DNA of 64,000 nucleotides, taken from NCBI RefSeq assembly GCF_001984125.1, contig NZ_MTQL01000007.1:806001-870000 (forward strand). Reading direction: 5' to 3'. Source of the stretch: Leifsonia sp. ALI-44-B (GTDB taxonomy: Bacteria > Actinomycetota > Actinomycetes > Actinomycetales > Microbacteriaceae). Shown in pieces: positions 33,107 through 41,394 of this stretch. The position numbers and the translations under genes were made by a program. The notes beneath the pieces were generated by a model. That model made no database searches, was not told the DNA's origin, and worked only from the letters and a program-made list of their open reading frames with translations. Positions within the stretch are counted from its first letter, which is position 1, and the number at the start of each line of letters is the position of its first letter.

Positions 33107-34096
33107 GTGAAGCAACGCACGACGCGCGGCGGGATCCGGCTCAGCGAGATCGGCCTCGGCACGGCCCAATTCGGCAACCTCTACCGCGAAACGACGGATG
33201 CTGAGGCGGCAGGAGCGGTCGAAGAAGCCTGGGCTCGCGGCATCCGCTACTTCGACACCGCGCCCCACTATGGCCTCGGGCTGTCGGAACGACGGCTCGG
33301 CGAGGCGCTTCGGCAGCACCCCCGCGACGAGTACGTCCTGTCGACGAAGGTCGGACGATTGTTGGAGCCCAACCCGGGCGGCGAGAACCAGCGCGACGAC
33401 GACATCTTCGAGGTGAACGCCGCCACGCGCCGCCGCTGGGACTTCAGCGCCGACGGTGTGCGTCGCTCGATCGACGACAGCCTCGAGCGCCTGGGTTTCG
33501 ACCGCATCGACATCGTCTACCTGCACGACCCCGACGACCATGGCCGGCAGGCCATCGACGAGGCCATCCCGGCGCTCGTGAAACTGCGCGACGAGGGTGT
33601 CATCGGCGCGGTCGGCGCGGGCATGAACCAGTCGGCGCTGCCCACCGAATTCGTGCGACGCACCGACATCGACCTCATCATGCTGGCCGGCCGCTACACG
33701 CTGCTCGACCAGGGCGCGTCGGCCGATCTTTTGCCGGCCGCGCTCGAACGGGGCGTGGGCATCGTGCTCGCGGGCGTCTACAACTCGGGGCTGCTCGCCA
33801 CCGAGCATCCGCAACCGGGCGCCACCTTCGACTACGCCGAGGCGCCCGCATCCCTCATCGAGCGCGCCAACGCGATCGCCGCCGTCGCCGAGCGACACGG
33901 CGTGACGTTGCCCCAGGCCGCCATCGCGTTCGTGCTGCGACACCCGGCCGTCGTGTCGGTGCCCATCGGCGCGCGCACGGCCCGCCAGGTGGCGAGCAAC
34001 GTCGAGCGCTACGACGCGCCCGTGCCCGAAGACCTCTGGCAGGACCTCACCGACGAGGGCCTGTTGCCTCCCGACGAAACCACCCCACAGAACTGA
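33107..34096 (+). CDS. Aldo/keto reductase, probable L-fucose (D-threo-aldose) dehydrogenase
   Basis: 329 residues from GTG 33107, a good distance from GAAGGAGA. AKR tetrad: Asp and Tyr in [20 protein letters not shown], Lys in [11 protein letters not shown], His in [11 protein letters not shown]. The motif [33 protein letters not shown] is typical of the D-threo-aldose 1-dehydrogenase/L-fucose dehydrogenase subgroup. Oxidises L-fucose to L-fucono-1,5-lactone with NAD(P). Eight bases before the L-fuconate dehydratase, so co-transcribed with it. Confidence 0.9.
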   Translation: MKQRTTRGGIRLSEIGLGTAQFGNLYRETTDAEAAGAVEEAWARGIRYFDTAPHYGLGLSERRLGEALRQHPRDEYVLSTKVGRLLEPNPGGENQRDDDIFEVNAATRRRWDFSADGVRRSIDDSLERLGFDRIDIVYLHDPDDHGRQAIDEAIPALVKLRDEGVIGAVGAGMNQSALPTEFVRRTDIDLIMLAGRYTLLDQGASADLLPAALERGVGIVLAGVYNSGLLATEHPQPGATFDYAEAPASLIERANAIAAVAERHGVTLPQAAIAFVLRHPAVVSVPIGARTARQVASNVERYDAPVPEDLWQDLTDEGLLPPDETTPQN

Positions 34097-34104
34097 GAAA
34101 CCCT

Positions 34105-35433
34105 ATGACAACCATCACTGCCGCCGAGGTCGTCGACGTGCGCTTTCCCACCTCGTTGACCGCAGACGGCTCCGACGCCATGAACAAGGACGGCGACTAT
34201 TCGGCGGCCTACGTCATCCTGCGCACCGACGACCCGGAGCTGTCGGGCTTCGGTTTCACCTTCACGATCGGTCGCGGCAACGACATCTGCGTGCTCGCCG
34301 TCGAGCAACGCGCGCTGCCGCTCATCGGCCTCAGGGTCGAGGATGTCGTGAGCGACCTCGGCGGAACCTACCGATCGCTCAAATCCGACTCGCAACTGCG
34401 CTGGCTGGGGCCCGAGAAGGGTGTCGAGCACCTGGCCATGGCCGCCGTCATGAACGCCGTCTGGGACCTCGCCGCGCGCGTCGCCGGCAAACCGCTCTGG
34501 CGCCTGCTCGCAGACATGACCCCCGAAGAGCTCGTCGACGTCGCCGACCTGCAATACCTGTCCGATGCGCTCACCCGCTCCGAGGCCGTCGCCATGCTCA
34601 CCGAGCTGCAGCCCACGCGCGAGGCCCGCATCGCCGAACTCGAGGCCACGGGCTACCCCTGCTACACGACGAGTGCCGGATGGCTGGGCTACTCCGACGA
34701 GAAACTGCGCCGCCTCTGCCAGGAGGCCGTCGACGCCGGCTACCGCCACGTGAAGTTGAAGGTGGGGGCGAACCTCGACGACGACATCCGCCGCTGCCGC
34801 ATCGCGCGCGAGGTGTTGGGCGACGACGCCAACCTGATGATCGACGCCAACCAGGTGTGGGACGTGCCAGAGGCCATCGAGTGGGTGAACGCCCTCGCCG
34901 AGTTCAAGCCGCTGTGGATCGAGGAACCGACGAGCCCCGACGACATCCTCGGCCACGCGGCCGTGCGCCGCGCCGTCGCGCCCATCGGCGTGGCCACGGG
35001 CGAGCACGGCATGAACCGCGTGCTCTTCAAGCAGATGTTCCAGGCCGAGGCCATCGACTTCTGCCAGCTCGACTCGGCCCGCCTCGCGAGCATCAACGAG
35101 ATTCTGTCGGTCTACCTCATGGCCAAGAAGTTCGGTGTGCCGGTGTGCCCGCACGCCGGCGGGGTCGGCCTCTGCGAGCTCGTGCAGCACCTGTCGATCT
35201 TCGACTACGTGGCCGTCTCGGGCTCGCTCGAGGGTCGCGTCACCGAATACGTCGACCACCTGCACGAGCACTTCGTCGACCCGTGCATCGTTGAGAACGG
35301 CGCCTACCGCCTGCCCACGCTTCCCGGCTACAGCGCCGAGATGCACGAGGCCTCGCTCGCCGAGTTCGCGTTCCCGGCGGGCAGCTACTGGGCGGGGAGG
35401 TCGGCCGCGGCGTCGCTCGTCTCGGCCGGGTGA
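34105..35433 (+). CDS. fucD: L-fuconate dehydratase (enolase superfamily)
   Basis: 442 residues. It aligns through nearly its whole length with the Xanthomonas enzyme: [56 protein letters not shown]-type [18 protein letters not shown]. Catalytic lysine pair HVKLKVG near residue 217, metal ligands in [19 protein letters not shown] and ATGEHGMN, catalytic His in [15 protein letters not shown]. Dehydrates L-fuconate to 2-keto-3-deoxy-L-fuconate, Mg-dependent. Its last 49 bases overlap the 3' end of the convergent gntR gene. Confidence 0.97.
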   Translation: MTTITAAEVVDVRFPTSLTADGSDAMNKDGDYSAAYVILRTDDPELSGFGFTFTIGRGNDICVLAVEQRALPLIGLRVEDVVSDLGGTYRSLKSDSQLRWLGPEKGVEHLAMAAVMNAVWDLAARVAGKPLWRLLADMTPEELVDVADLQYLSDALTRSEAVAMLTELQPTREARIAELEATGYPCYTTSAGWLGYSDEKLRRLCQEAVDAGYRHVKLKVGANLDDDIRRCRIAREVLGDDANLMIDANQVWDVPEAIEWVNALAEFKPLWIEEPTSPDDILGHAAVRRAVAPIGVATGEHGMNRVLFKQMFQAEAIDFCQLDSARLASINEILSVYLMAKKFGVPVCPHAGGVGLCELVQHLSIFDYVAVSGSLEGRVTEYVDHLHEHFVDPCIVENGAYRLPTLPGYSAEMHEASLAEFAFPAGSYWAGRSAAASLVSAG

Positions 35434-36197
35434 GTGTGCATGAAGTCCTCGACCGCGAGCAGGTGCGATCCCATCGCCAGGCGCGCGCGGTCGGGGTCTC
35501 CCGCCAGAAGGGCGGCGAGGATGGCCCGGTGCTCGCGGTGCGTCTCGCGGATGGCGCCCTGCTCGCTGATCGCTCGCCACATGCGGCCGCGGATGGTGCG
35601 TGACGACAGAGCCTCGATGAGCGCCGCCAGCGCGGGGTTCGAACTCGCGCGCGCGATGATGCTGTGGAACGCCAGGTCGGCGTCGAGCACGCGGCGGTGA
35701 TCGACGGGTTCGTCGCCCAGGGACATGTCCTCGATGCCCGCGAGCACGGTCTCGGCCTCGGCCAGCGCCTCGGGCTGGGCGTGCAGCGCGGCTCGGGCCG
35801 CGGCCTCGGATTCGAGCACGCGTCGCACCGATTGCAGGTGCTCGGCTCCATCCGGGGTCTGCAGGTCGACCATGAAGCTCATGGGCGCGAGCAGCAGGCT
35901 CGAGTCGAGCGAGGTCACGTAGGTGCCGTCGCCCTGGCGGGTCTCGAGCACGCCCATGATGCAGAGCGCGCGCACGCCCTCGCGCAGCGATCCGCGCGAG
36001 ATGCCCAGCTCGGCGGCAAGATCTTTTTCGACCGGAAGCCGCGATCCGGCCTGCAGCGTGCCGTCGGTGATCATCTTCTTGATGCCGTGCAGCACGACGT
36101 CGGTCTGCGAGCGAGCCGCCGCCGCGGGGCCGGTGTGTGGCGCGCGGGCCGGTGTCGCTGAAACGCCCTGCCCTGCCGAACCGCCCTGTGCTGTCAT
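35385..36197 (-). CDS. FadR-type GntR regulator of the fucose region
   Basis: 270 residues from ATG 36197. An Ala/Gly-rich tail of 30 residues leads into the GntR wing helix: [62 protein letters not shown] FadR-C (FCD) ligand domain follows with acidic ligand residues: [49 protein letters not shown] proteins bind metals and carboxylates such as sugar acids; fuconate or ketodeoxyfuconate is a likely signal (inference). Divergent from the mutarotase operon. Confidence 0.92.
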   Translation of the reverse strand: MTAQGGSAGQGVSATPARAPHTGPAAAARSQTDVVLHGIKKMITDGTLQAGSRLPVEKDLAAELGISRGSLREGVRALCIMGVLETRQGDGTYVTSLDSSLLLAPMSFMVDLQTPDGAEHLQSVRRVLESEAAARAALHAQPEALAEAETVLAGIEDMSLGDEPVDHRRVLDADLAFHSIIARASSNPALAALIEALSSRTIRGRMWRAISEQGAIRETHREHRAILAALLAGDPDRARLAMGSHLLAVEDFMHTHPAETSDAAADLPAQ

Positions 36198-36266
36198 CCG
36201 ATCATTCTAGCCAGGGGGCGTCGGCTGGGCTGGAAACCTCGGCGATCGGGTCGCCCTATGGCTAGA

Positions 36267-36274
36267 TTAGACAT
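36267..36274. promoter_or_regulatory. Candidate GntR site, gntR/mutarotase gap
   Basis: TTAGACAT within GCTAGATTAGACATCC in the divergent promoter region. The same 8-mer occurs reversed (ATGTCTAA) at 37665-37672 after the lactonase gene. Short, so weak evidence alone. Confidence 0.35.
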
Positions 36275-36383
36275 CCGGATGGCGTGAACGTCAGATGTTT
36301 CGCCGTCGGCCGCTCGCGAGGCCCGACCCGCCGCGCTATCCCGCTGCCCCACCCCGCCGCCCGGCCCAACGAAGGAGTTGCCC

Positions 36384-36776
36384 GTGGAAACGATCGCCCT
36401 GCACACCCGACTCGCCCCCGGCAAGGAGGCGGACTACGACCGCATCCACGCCGTGATCCCGCCCGAACTCGATGCCGCCCTGCGCGAGGCCGGCGTGCTC
36501 GACTGGCGGATCTGGCGCTCGGGGCTCGACCTCTTCCATGTGGTGGACTGCGAGGACTATGCGGCCATGCGGGCGTTCCTGCGGGAGCATCCGGCGAACA
36601 TCCCCTGGCAGGCGCGCATGGGGGAGTTGCTCGACGTGCCCGACGATTATTCGGGTGGCGATAGCGGTATTCCGCAGGTGTGGCAGCTGCCGGCCGAGCC
36701 GGTCGAACCCGCTGCGCCCGCCGCGTCCGCTGCGCCTGTCGGGCCCGATGCGCCTGCCGACGGGAGCGCCCGGTGA
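36384..36776 (+). CDS. L-fucose/L-rhamnose mutarotase (RhaM/FucU-like, DUF718)
   Basis: 130 residues from GTG 36384, six bases after AAGGAG. RhaM family signatures: ALHTRLAPGKEADYDRIHAVIPPELDAALREAGVLDWRIWRSGLDLFHVVDCEDY and NIPWQARMGELL. The proline/alanine tail (EPAAPAASAAPVG) is an extra. Interconverts sugar anomers so the dehydrogenase gets the right one. Its stop overlaps the lactonase GTG start. Confidence 0.93.
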   Translation: METIALHTRLAPGKEADYDRIHAVIPPELDAALREAGVLDWRIWRSGLDLFHVVDCEDYAAMRAFLREHPANIPWQARMGELLDVPDDYSGGDSGIPQVWQLPAEPVEPAAPAASAAPVGPDAPADGSAR

Positions 36777-37660
36777 TCATCGACGCCCACCAGCACGTCT
36801 GGAACCTCGACCGTGCGAGCTACCCGTGGCTCGGCGCGGAACACGGGCCCATCAACCGCTCCATCGAGTTCGACGAACTGCGCCCGCACCTGCGCGCGGC
36901 CGGCGTCGACGCCACGGTGCTCGTGCAATCCGCGGACAACGACGCCGACACCGACTACATGCTGGATGTCGCGGCGCGGAACCCCGAGGTCGCGGCCGTC
37001 GTCGTCTCGGTTCCGCTCGAGCATCCGCGCCGCGCGGCCGCCCGCCTCGACGAGGTGCGCCGCAACCCGCACGTCGTGGGCGTGCGCAACCTCATCCACG
37101 ACTTGCCCGATCCCGAGTGGCTGCTGCGCCCCGATGTCGACGAGGGCCTCTCGGTTCTCGAACGAGCGGATGTCACGTTCGACCTGGTTTCGGTGCTGCC
37201 GCGACACCTCGAGCTGGTGCCCACGCTGGGGGAGCGGCATCCGAACCTGCGGATCGTGATCGACCACCTCTCGAAGCCGCCCATCGGCCTGGGCGCGGAT
37301 GATCGCGAGCCCTGGTGGTCGCTCATCGAGCGCGCCGCCGAGAATCCGCTCGTGCACGCCAAGGTCTCGGGGCTGTACTCGGCCGTGCCCGGGCGCATGG
37401 CGGACTGGACGCCCGACGACATCCGCCCCTTCTTCGACCGCGCGCTCGAACTCTTCGGTCCCGAACGGCTCATGTACGGCGGCGACTGGCCCATCTCGGT
37501 GCTCGCGGGCGACTACGAGCGCGTGTGGGAGGGGCTGCGCGAGGTCACCTCGAATCTCGGCGACACCGATCGCGACCGCATCTTCGGGGGCACGGCGGCC
37601 GAGTTCTATCGCATCGACGCCGCGTTGCTCGAGCGCGCGGCCGCCGCATCCGCTGATTAG
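36773..37660 (+). CDS. L-fuconolactonase (amidohydrolase 2 family)
   Basis: 295 residues from GTG 36773 (GTGA overlap). Amidohydrolase-2 features: opening IIDAHQHVWNLDRASYPWL with the His-x-His pair, GVDATVLVQSADND, VVGVRNLIHD, RIVIDHLSKPPIG, HAKVSGLYS and RLMYGGDWPISVL with the metal/catalytic Asp. Hydrolyses L-fucono-lactone to L-fuconate in the cytosol. Coupled to the mutarotase, so they probably serve successive steps around the dehydrogenase. Confidence 0.93.
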   Translation: MIIDAHQHVWNLDRASYPWLGAEHGPINRSIEFDELRPHLRAAGVDATVLVQSADNDADTDYMLDVAARNPEVAAVVVSVPLEHPRRAAARLDEVRRNPHVVGVRNLIHDLPDPEWLLRPDVDEGLSVLERADVTFDLVSVLPRHLELVPTLGERHPNLRIVIDHLSKPPIGLGADDREPWWSLIERAAENPLVHAKVSGLYSAVPGRMADWTPDDIRPFFDRALELFGPERLMYGGDWPISVLAGDYERVWEGLREVTSNLGDTDRDRIFGGTAAEFYRIDAALLERAAAASAD

Positions 37661-37664
37661 TCGA

Positions 37665-37672
37665 ATGTCTAA
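37665..37672. promoter_or_regulatory. Candidate second GntR site (ATGTCTAA)
   Basis: Reverse complement of the site at 36267, five bases after the lactonase stop, also inside TTAG-n8-CTAA. Could control the downstream transporter operon together with the LacI sites. Confidence 0.35.
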
Positions 37673-37792
37673 CGGGTGGGAGCCGCCGAAAAGCCCCAAA
37701 ACGGGCTCCACGAAACAAAGATCAACCCTTTGCGGCCGGATTCATCTGATGTATGCTCGCAGCGAGGACGCGATCTTCGCCCCTCACCCGAT

Positions 37793-37812
37793 GTGAACAA
37801 ACGATTGACCAC
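37793..37812. promoter_or_regulatory. LacI-type operator S2 (fucose transporter)
   Basis: GTGAACAAACGATTGACCAC, 18 of 20 positions identical to S1 at 19259. It contains the -35 box TTGACC. Confidence 0.75.
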
Positions 37813-37832
37813 GCGCATCCCGCTGATATAAC
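37805..37832 (+). promoter_or_regulatory. Promoter of the fucose transporter operon
   Basis: TTGACC (37805-37810) and TATAAC (37827-37832), 16 bases apart. The -35 box lies inside operator S2 and the -10 inside operator S3, so repression by occlusion is built in. Confidence 0.7.
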
Positions 37833-37842
37833 GTTTGATCAC
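37823..37842. promoter_or_regulatory. LacI-type operator S3 (fucose transporter)
   Basis: CTGATATAACGTTTGATCAC. Its right arm ACGTTTGATCAC is identical to that of S1; the left arm is degenerate because it doubles as the -10 box. Confidence 0.7.
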
Positions 37843-37915
37843 GCCACACAGATCGGCCCTCACCCCGCGCGCACGAAGCAGTGCCCGCGGTCCCGTTCAC
37901 ACTGAAGGAGCGTCA

Positions 37916-39262
37916 ATGAAGACCTCGAACTCCCGGCACCGCCGGGTTCTGAAAGGCGCTGCCGGAATCGGCGTCGCCCTCACCATGCTGGCCGTCACCG
38001 CGTGTAGCGGCGGCGGATCGACAGGCGGCGGCGCCGACGCGCAGACCGACTCGGGCGGAGCCATCACCGTCTGGGTCGACCCGCCCCGCGTTCCCGCGGC
38101 CGACGCCTTCAAGAAGGCGCACCCCGAGATCGACATCACGGTCAACCAGATCGACGGAACCGTCGGCGGCAAGAGCGTGCAGCAGCAGTTCGCGCAGTTC
38201 GACCAGGCCGGCAAGGGCTGGCCCGACGCCATCTTCTTCCCCTCGAACGACGACATCGCGTGGGCCACGAGCTCGCAGTCGAACTACGCCGCCGACCTCA
38301 CCGACATCATGGCCGACACCATCGAGGGCTACGACCCGGCGGTGCTCTCCATGTGCAACTTCGACGACAAGATCCGCTGCCTGCGCAACGACGCCGCCCC
38401 CGACGTGTTCTGGTACAACAAGAAGTTCTTCGACGAGAACGGCTACACCGTCCCCGCCACGTGGGAGGAGTACTCCGAGCTGGCCGTGAAGATCGCCGCC
38501 GAGCACCCCGGAAAGATCTCGGGCTTCACGGGCGACGCCTACGCCCCCGACCGCTACCTGTGGGCCAGCGGTTGCCCCACCAACGACCGCAAGTCCGAGA
38601 CCGAGGTGCACATCAACCTCAGTGACGAGAAGTGCACCAGGGCCCAAGACCTCCTCGCCACCATGTATGACGGCAAGGCGCTCTCCACGCTCGGCATCTT
38701 CGACGCGGATGCCGCGACCGTCGGTCCCGACATGGTCATGAGCCCGGGCGCCCTCTGGTGGGGCGACTACCTCTTCAACCAGACCTGGAAGATCCCGGCG
38801 GGCGAGATGTCGGCCGTCGCACCCCTGAAGTTCGACGGCGACTCCAAGCCCTCTGCCGGCAACGAGGGCGGCGGCCTGTGGGGCATGTCGAGCCACATCA
38901 AGGGCAAGCAGCTCGAGAACGCGCAGACCTTCATGAAGTTCGTGGCCACCGACCCGGCCTGGCAGGTCGACCTGTCGACCGGTCTTCCCGGCTACGGCCC
39001 GGTGCAGGATGCCTGGATCGAGAAGCAGAAGTCGGCCAACTACTTCGCCGACAACGACACCACGTTCGCGGCCTTCAAGGAAGCGGCCGCGGCCGTGCCC
39101 GGTGACCACTCCTACATGCTCTACAACACGGGTGGCATCTGGACCGAGACCATGGCTCCGTCGCTCGTGTCGGGCAACTCGTTCGACGACGCGTGGAAGA
39201 AGTTCAGCGACGAACTCGTCAACCAGGCGAAGACGTTCGGCTACACGATCACCGAGAAGTAA
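37916..39262 (+). CDS. CUT1 sugar-binding lipoprotein (probable L-fucose/fucoside)
   Basis: 448 residues from ATG 37916, with GAAGGAG seven bases upstream. Lipoprotein signal: RHRRVLKGAAGIGVALTMLAVTAC, Cys near residue 29. Family-1 binding protein: GAITVWVDPPRVPAADAFKKAHP, WPDAIFFPSNDDIAWAT, PDVFWYNKKFFDENGYTVPATWEEY, MSPGALWWGDYLF and NEGGGLWGMSSHIKG. Two cysteine pairs (SMCNFDDKIRC and ASGCPTND with EKCTR) suggest disulfides. Captures the sugar outside the cell for the two permeases downstream. Confidence 0.9.
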   Translation: MKTSNSRHRRVLKGAAGIGVALTMLAVTACSGGGSTGGGADAQTDSGGAITVWVDPPRVPAADAFKKAHPEIDITVNQIDGTVGGKSVQQQFAQFDQAGKGWPDAIFFPSNDDIAWATSSQSNYAADLTDIMADTIEGYDPAVLSMCNFDDKIRCLRNDAAPDVFWYNKKFFDENGYTVPATWEEYSELAVKIAAEHPGKISGFTGDAYAPDRYLWASGCPTNDRKSETEVHINLSDEKCTRAQDLLATMYDGKALSTLGIFDADAATVGPDMVMSPGALWWGDYLFNQTWKIPAGEMSAVAPLKFDGDSKPSAGNEGGGLWGMSSHIKGKQLENAQTFMKFVATDPAWQVDLSTGLPGYGPVQDAWIEKQKSANYFADNDTTFAAFKEAAAAVPGDHSYMLYNTGGIWTETMAPSLVSGNSFDDAWKKFSDELVNQAKTFGYTITEK

Positions 39263-39268
39263 CGCGCG

Positions 39269-39308
39269 CGTCGAGGCATCCGGATTCCCCCGACCGGATG
39301 CCTCGACG
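39269..39308 (+). terminator. Attenuating hairpin after the binding-protein gene
   Basis: CGTCGAGGCATCCGG (39269-39283) pairs perfectly with CCGGATGCCTCGACG (39294-39308), a 15-bp stem in the 162-base gap before the permeases. Without a T-run, it fits the usual design that protects or limits transcripts so the binding protein is made in excess. Confidence 0.8.
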
Positions 39309-39424
39309 CTGCGGCTCTCCCCGCACCACCCGCAACACCGCACCGCCGCAACGCCCGCACCACCGCACGACCCACACCCCACTGCTCCAGCCCGCTTTTC
39401 CAGCGACACATCGAGGAAGATGTC

Positions 39425-40417
39425 ATGAGCCAAGGCACCATCGCCCCGCCGCACGCGGAGGCCCAGCCCGAGCCGCCCGGCCGCGGCCTGCGCACCAAAC
39501 GCCAGAGCGCGGCCGGTCGCCGCAAACTGCACCAGCGGGAGGTGCGCGGGGCCTGGACCCTGCTGAGCCCCTACATGGTGCTGCTGCTCATCGGCGGAAT
39601 CATCCCCATCTTCTATGCGGTGTACACCGCACTGCAGCGGCCGGCCACGCCCGTGCAACCCGAGGGCGGCTTCGGCGGCATCTCGAGCTTCGTCACGGTC
39701 TTCTCCGACTTCCGCTTCTGGCAGACCTTCGGCAACATCTTCAGCGTTCTCATCGTCTGGCTGCCCATCATGATGCTCGGCATCGTGGGGCTCGCGCTGC
39801 TCGTGCACGCCAGCCCGGGGCGCTTCGGCAACACCATGCGGTTCCTCTATTACATCCCCGGTGCGCTCGCGGGTATCGCGAACCTCGTGCTGTGGGTCTA
39901 CCTGTTGAACCCCGCGCAGTCGCCCATCGCCGGGCTCTGGAACGTCATGGGTCTCGACACCATCAAGGCCGTCGTCGCGACCGACGGCAACCTGCCCTTC
40001 ATCCTGGCCGGCATGCTCTTCTTCCAGGGCATCGGCACGTGGATCGTGGTCGTCAACGGCGGCCTCAACGGCATTCCGGATGAGGTGCTCGAGGCGGCCT
40101 CGATCGACGGTGCCAATGCGTGGCACACCGCCTGGCACGTGAAGCTGCCCATCATCCGGCCCTGGATCGGTTATGCGGCGCTCATGAACCTGGCCTACGG
40201 GTTCCAGCTGTTCCTCGAACCGCAGCTGCTCGACCAGGTGTCGTCGAACGCCCTGCCCGACCAGACGACCCCCACCCAGCTCGGCTACGCCTTCGCGTTC
40301 TCGAACTACAACTTCCCGGCCGCAGCGGCGATGTCCCTCATCCTGCTCGTCATCACCCTCGGAATCGGCCTGCTCATCGTGTTCCGCAGCGGCCTGTTCG
40401 GCGAGGAGGAGAAATAA
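39425..40417 (+). CDS. CUT1 sugar ABC transporter permease (MalF-type)
   Basis: 330 residues; ATG 39425 behind GAGGAAGA. Six helices: LLSPYMVLLLIGGIIPIFYAVYTAL first, then the EAA-type loop DEVLEAASIDGANAWHTAWHVKLPIIRPWIGYAALMNLAYGFQLF that contacts the ATPase. A basic/proline-rich N-terminal tail of 45 residues. Half of the membrane channel. Confidence 0.93.
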   Translation: MSQGTIAPPHAEAQPEPPGRGLRTKRQSAAGRRKLHQREVRGAWTLLSPYMVLLLIGGIIPIFYAVYTALQRPATPVQPEGGFGGISSFVTVFSDFRFWQTFGNIFSVLIVWLPIMMLGIVGLALLVHASPGRFGNTMRFLYYIPGALAGIANLVLWVYLLNPAQSPIAGLWNVMGLDTIKAVVATDGNLPFILAGMLFFQGIGTWIVVVNGGLNGIPDEVLEAASIDGANAWHTAWHVKLPIIRPWIGYAALMNLAYGFQLFLEPQLLDQVSSNALPDQTTPTQLGYAFAFSNYNFPAAAAMSLILLVITLGIGLLIVFRSGLFGEEEK

Positions 40418-41391
40418 TGTCACTCGTCAAGGCCAAACCGCAGAAGCGCGCCAAGACCGCCCACCAGGAGGCGCTCGCCGGCCCCGTCGGCAGCAACCAG
40501 ATGAGCGTGGGCCGGGTCGCCCGCGTCGCGACCATGCTCTTCGTCGCTGCCATCTTCATCGTGCCCATCATCGGCTTCGTCGCCATGGCGTTCCGCGACC
40601 AGGACGAGGTCGCGGCCGGCGAGGGCGGCATCCTCGGGCTCGGCGGCGTCTCGTGGGACAACGTCGTCTACAGCTGGTCGCAGGTCAACGGCTTCGGGCC
40701 GGGCGAGGGCGGCCTCTTTATGCAGTGGGTCGGCAACTCCCTGTTCGTCGCCGTGATCGGAGCGATCCTCGCGGTCGTCGCCGCCATCCCCGCCGGATAT
40801 GCGCTCGCGCGCCTGCGGTTCCGTTTCCGCCGCACCGTGCTCTTCGTCACGCTGCTCGCCATGGTCATGCCCAACACGGTGCTCGTCATCCCGCTGTTCC
40901 TCGAGGTCAACGCCATCGGCGCCTCGGGCGAGCTGTGGCCCGTCGCCGTCATCATGGGCTTCTTCCCGTTCGGCGTGTACCTCGCCTACATCCACTTCAT
41001 GACGACGATGCCTCAGGAACTGGTCGAGGCGGCGCGCATCGACGGGCTCAGTGAAATCGGCATCTTCTTCCAGGTGGCCACGCCCATCTCGAAGCAGGCC
41101 GTGGCGCTCGTCACGTTCTTCGCATTCGTCGCCAACTGGACGAACTACTTCCTGCCGCTCGCGCTGCTCAGCTCGGTGCAGGGCAACAAGACCATCTCGA
41201 TCGGCCTGCAAGAGCTCATCGGGGCGTCGCCGCTGTTCAACCCGACGGTCGCGGCCGGCCTCAACGTGAAGCTCTACATGCCGCAGTTGGCGCTCGCCAC
41301 GTTCCTCAGCATGATCCCGTTGCTCATCGTGTTCATCGGCGCGCAGCGGTTCCTGATGCGCGGGCAGACCGTCGGCGCGGTGAAGGGCTAG
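40417..41391 (+). CDS. CUT1 sugar ABC transporter permease (MalG-type)
   Basis: 324 residues from ATG 40417, overlapping the previous stop by one base (TAATG). Six helices, with the EAA loop QELVEAARIDGLSEIGIFFQVATPISKQAVALVTFFAFVANW. It ends GAQRFLMRGQTVGAVKG, the normal MalG end. Partner of the previous permease. No ATPase gene follows, so it must use an ATPase encoded elsewhere, such as a shared MsiK-type protein. Confidence 0.94.
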   Translation: MSLVKAKPQKRAKTAHQEALAGPVGSNQMSVGRVARVATMLFVAAIFIVPIIGFVAMAFRDQDEVAAGEGGILGLGGVSWDNVVYSWSQVNGFGPGEGGLFMQWVGNSLFVAVIGAILAVVAAIPAGYALARLRFRFRRTVLFVTLLAMVMPNTVLVIPLFLEVNAIGASGELWPVAVIMGFFPFGVYLAYIHFMTTMPQELVEAARIDGLSEIGIFFQVATPISKQAVALVTFFAFVANWTNYFLPLALLSSVQGNKTISIGLQELIGASPLFNPTVAAGLNVKLYMPQLALATFLSMIPLLIVFIGAQRFLMRGQTVGAVKG

Positions 41392-41394
41392 CGG

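Noticed and set aside
37913-40423. An 836-residue leftward frame over the fucose binding protein and first permease
   Set aside because: Antisense shadow in the frame complementary to the third codon position; it has no motif or ribosome site.
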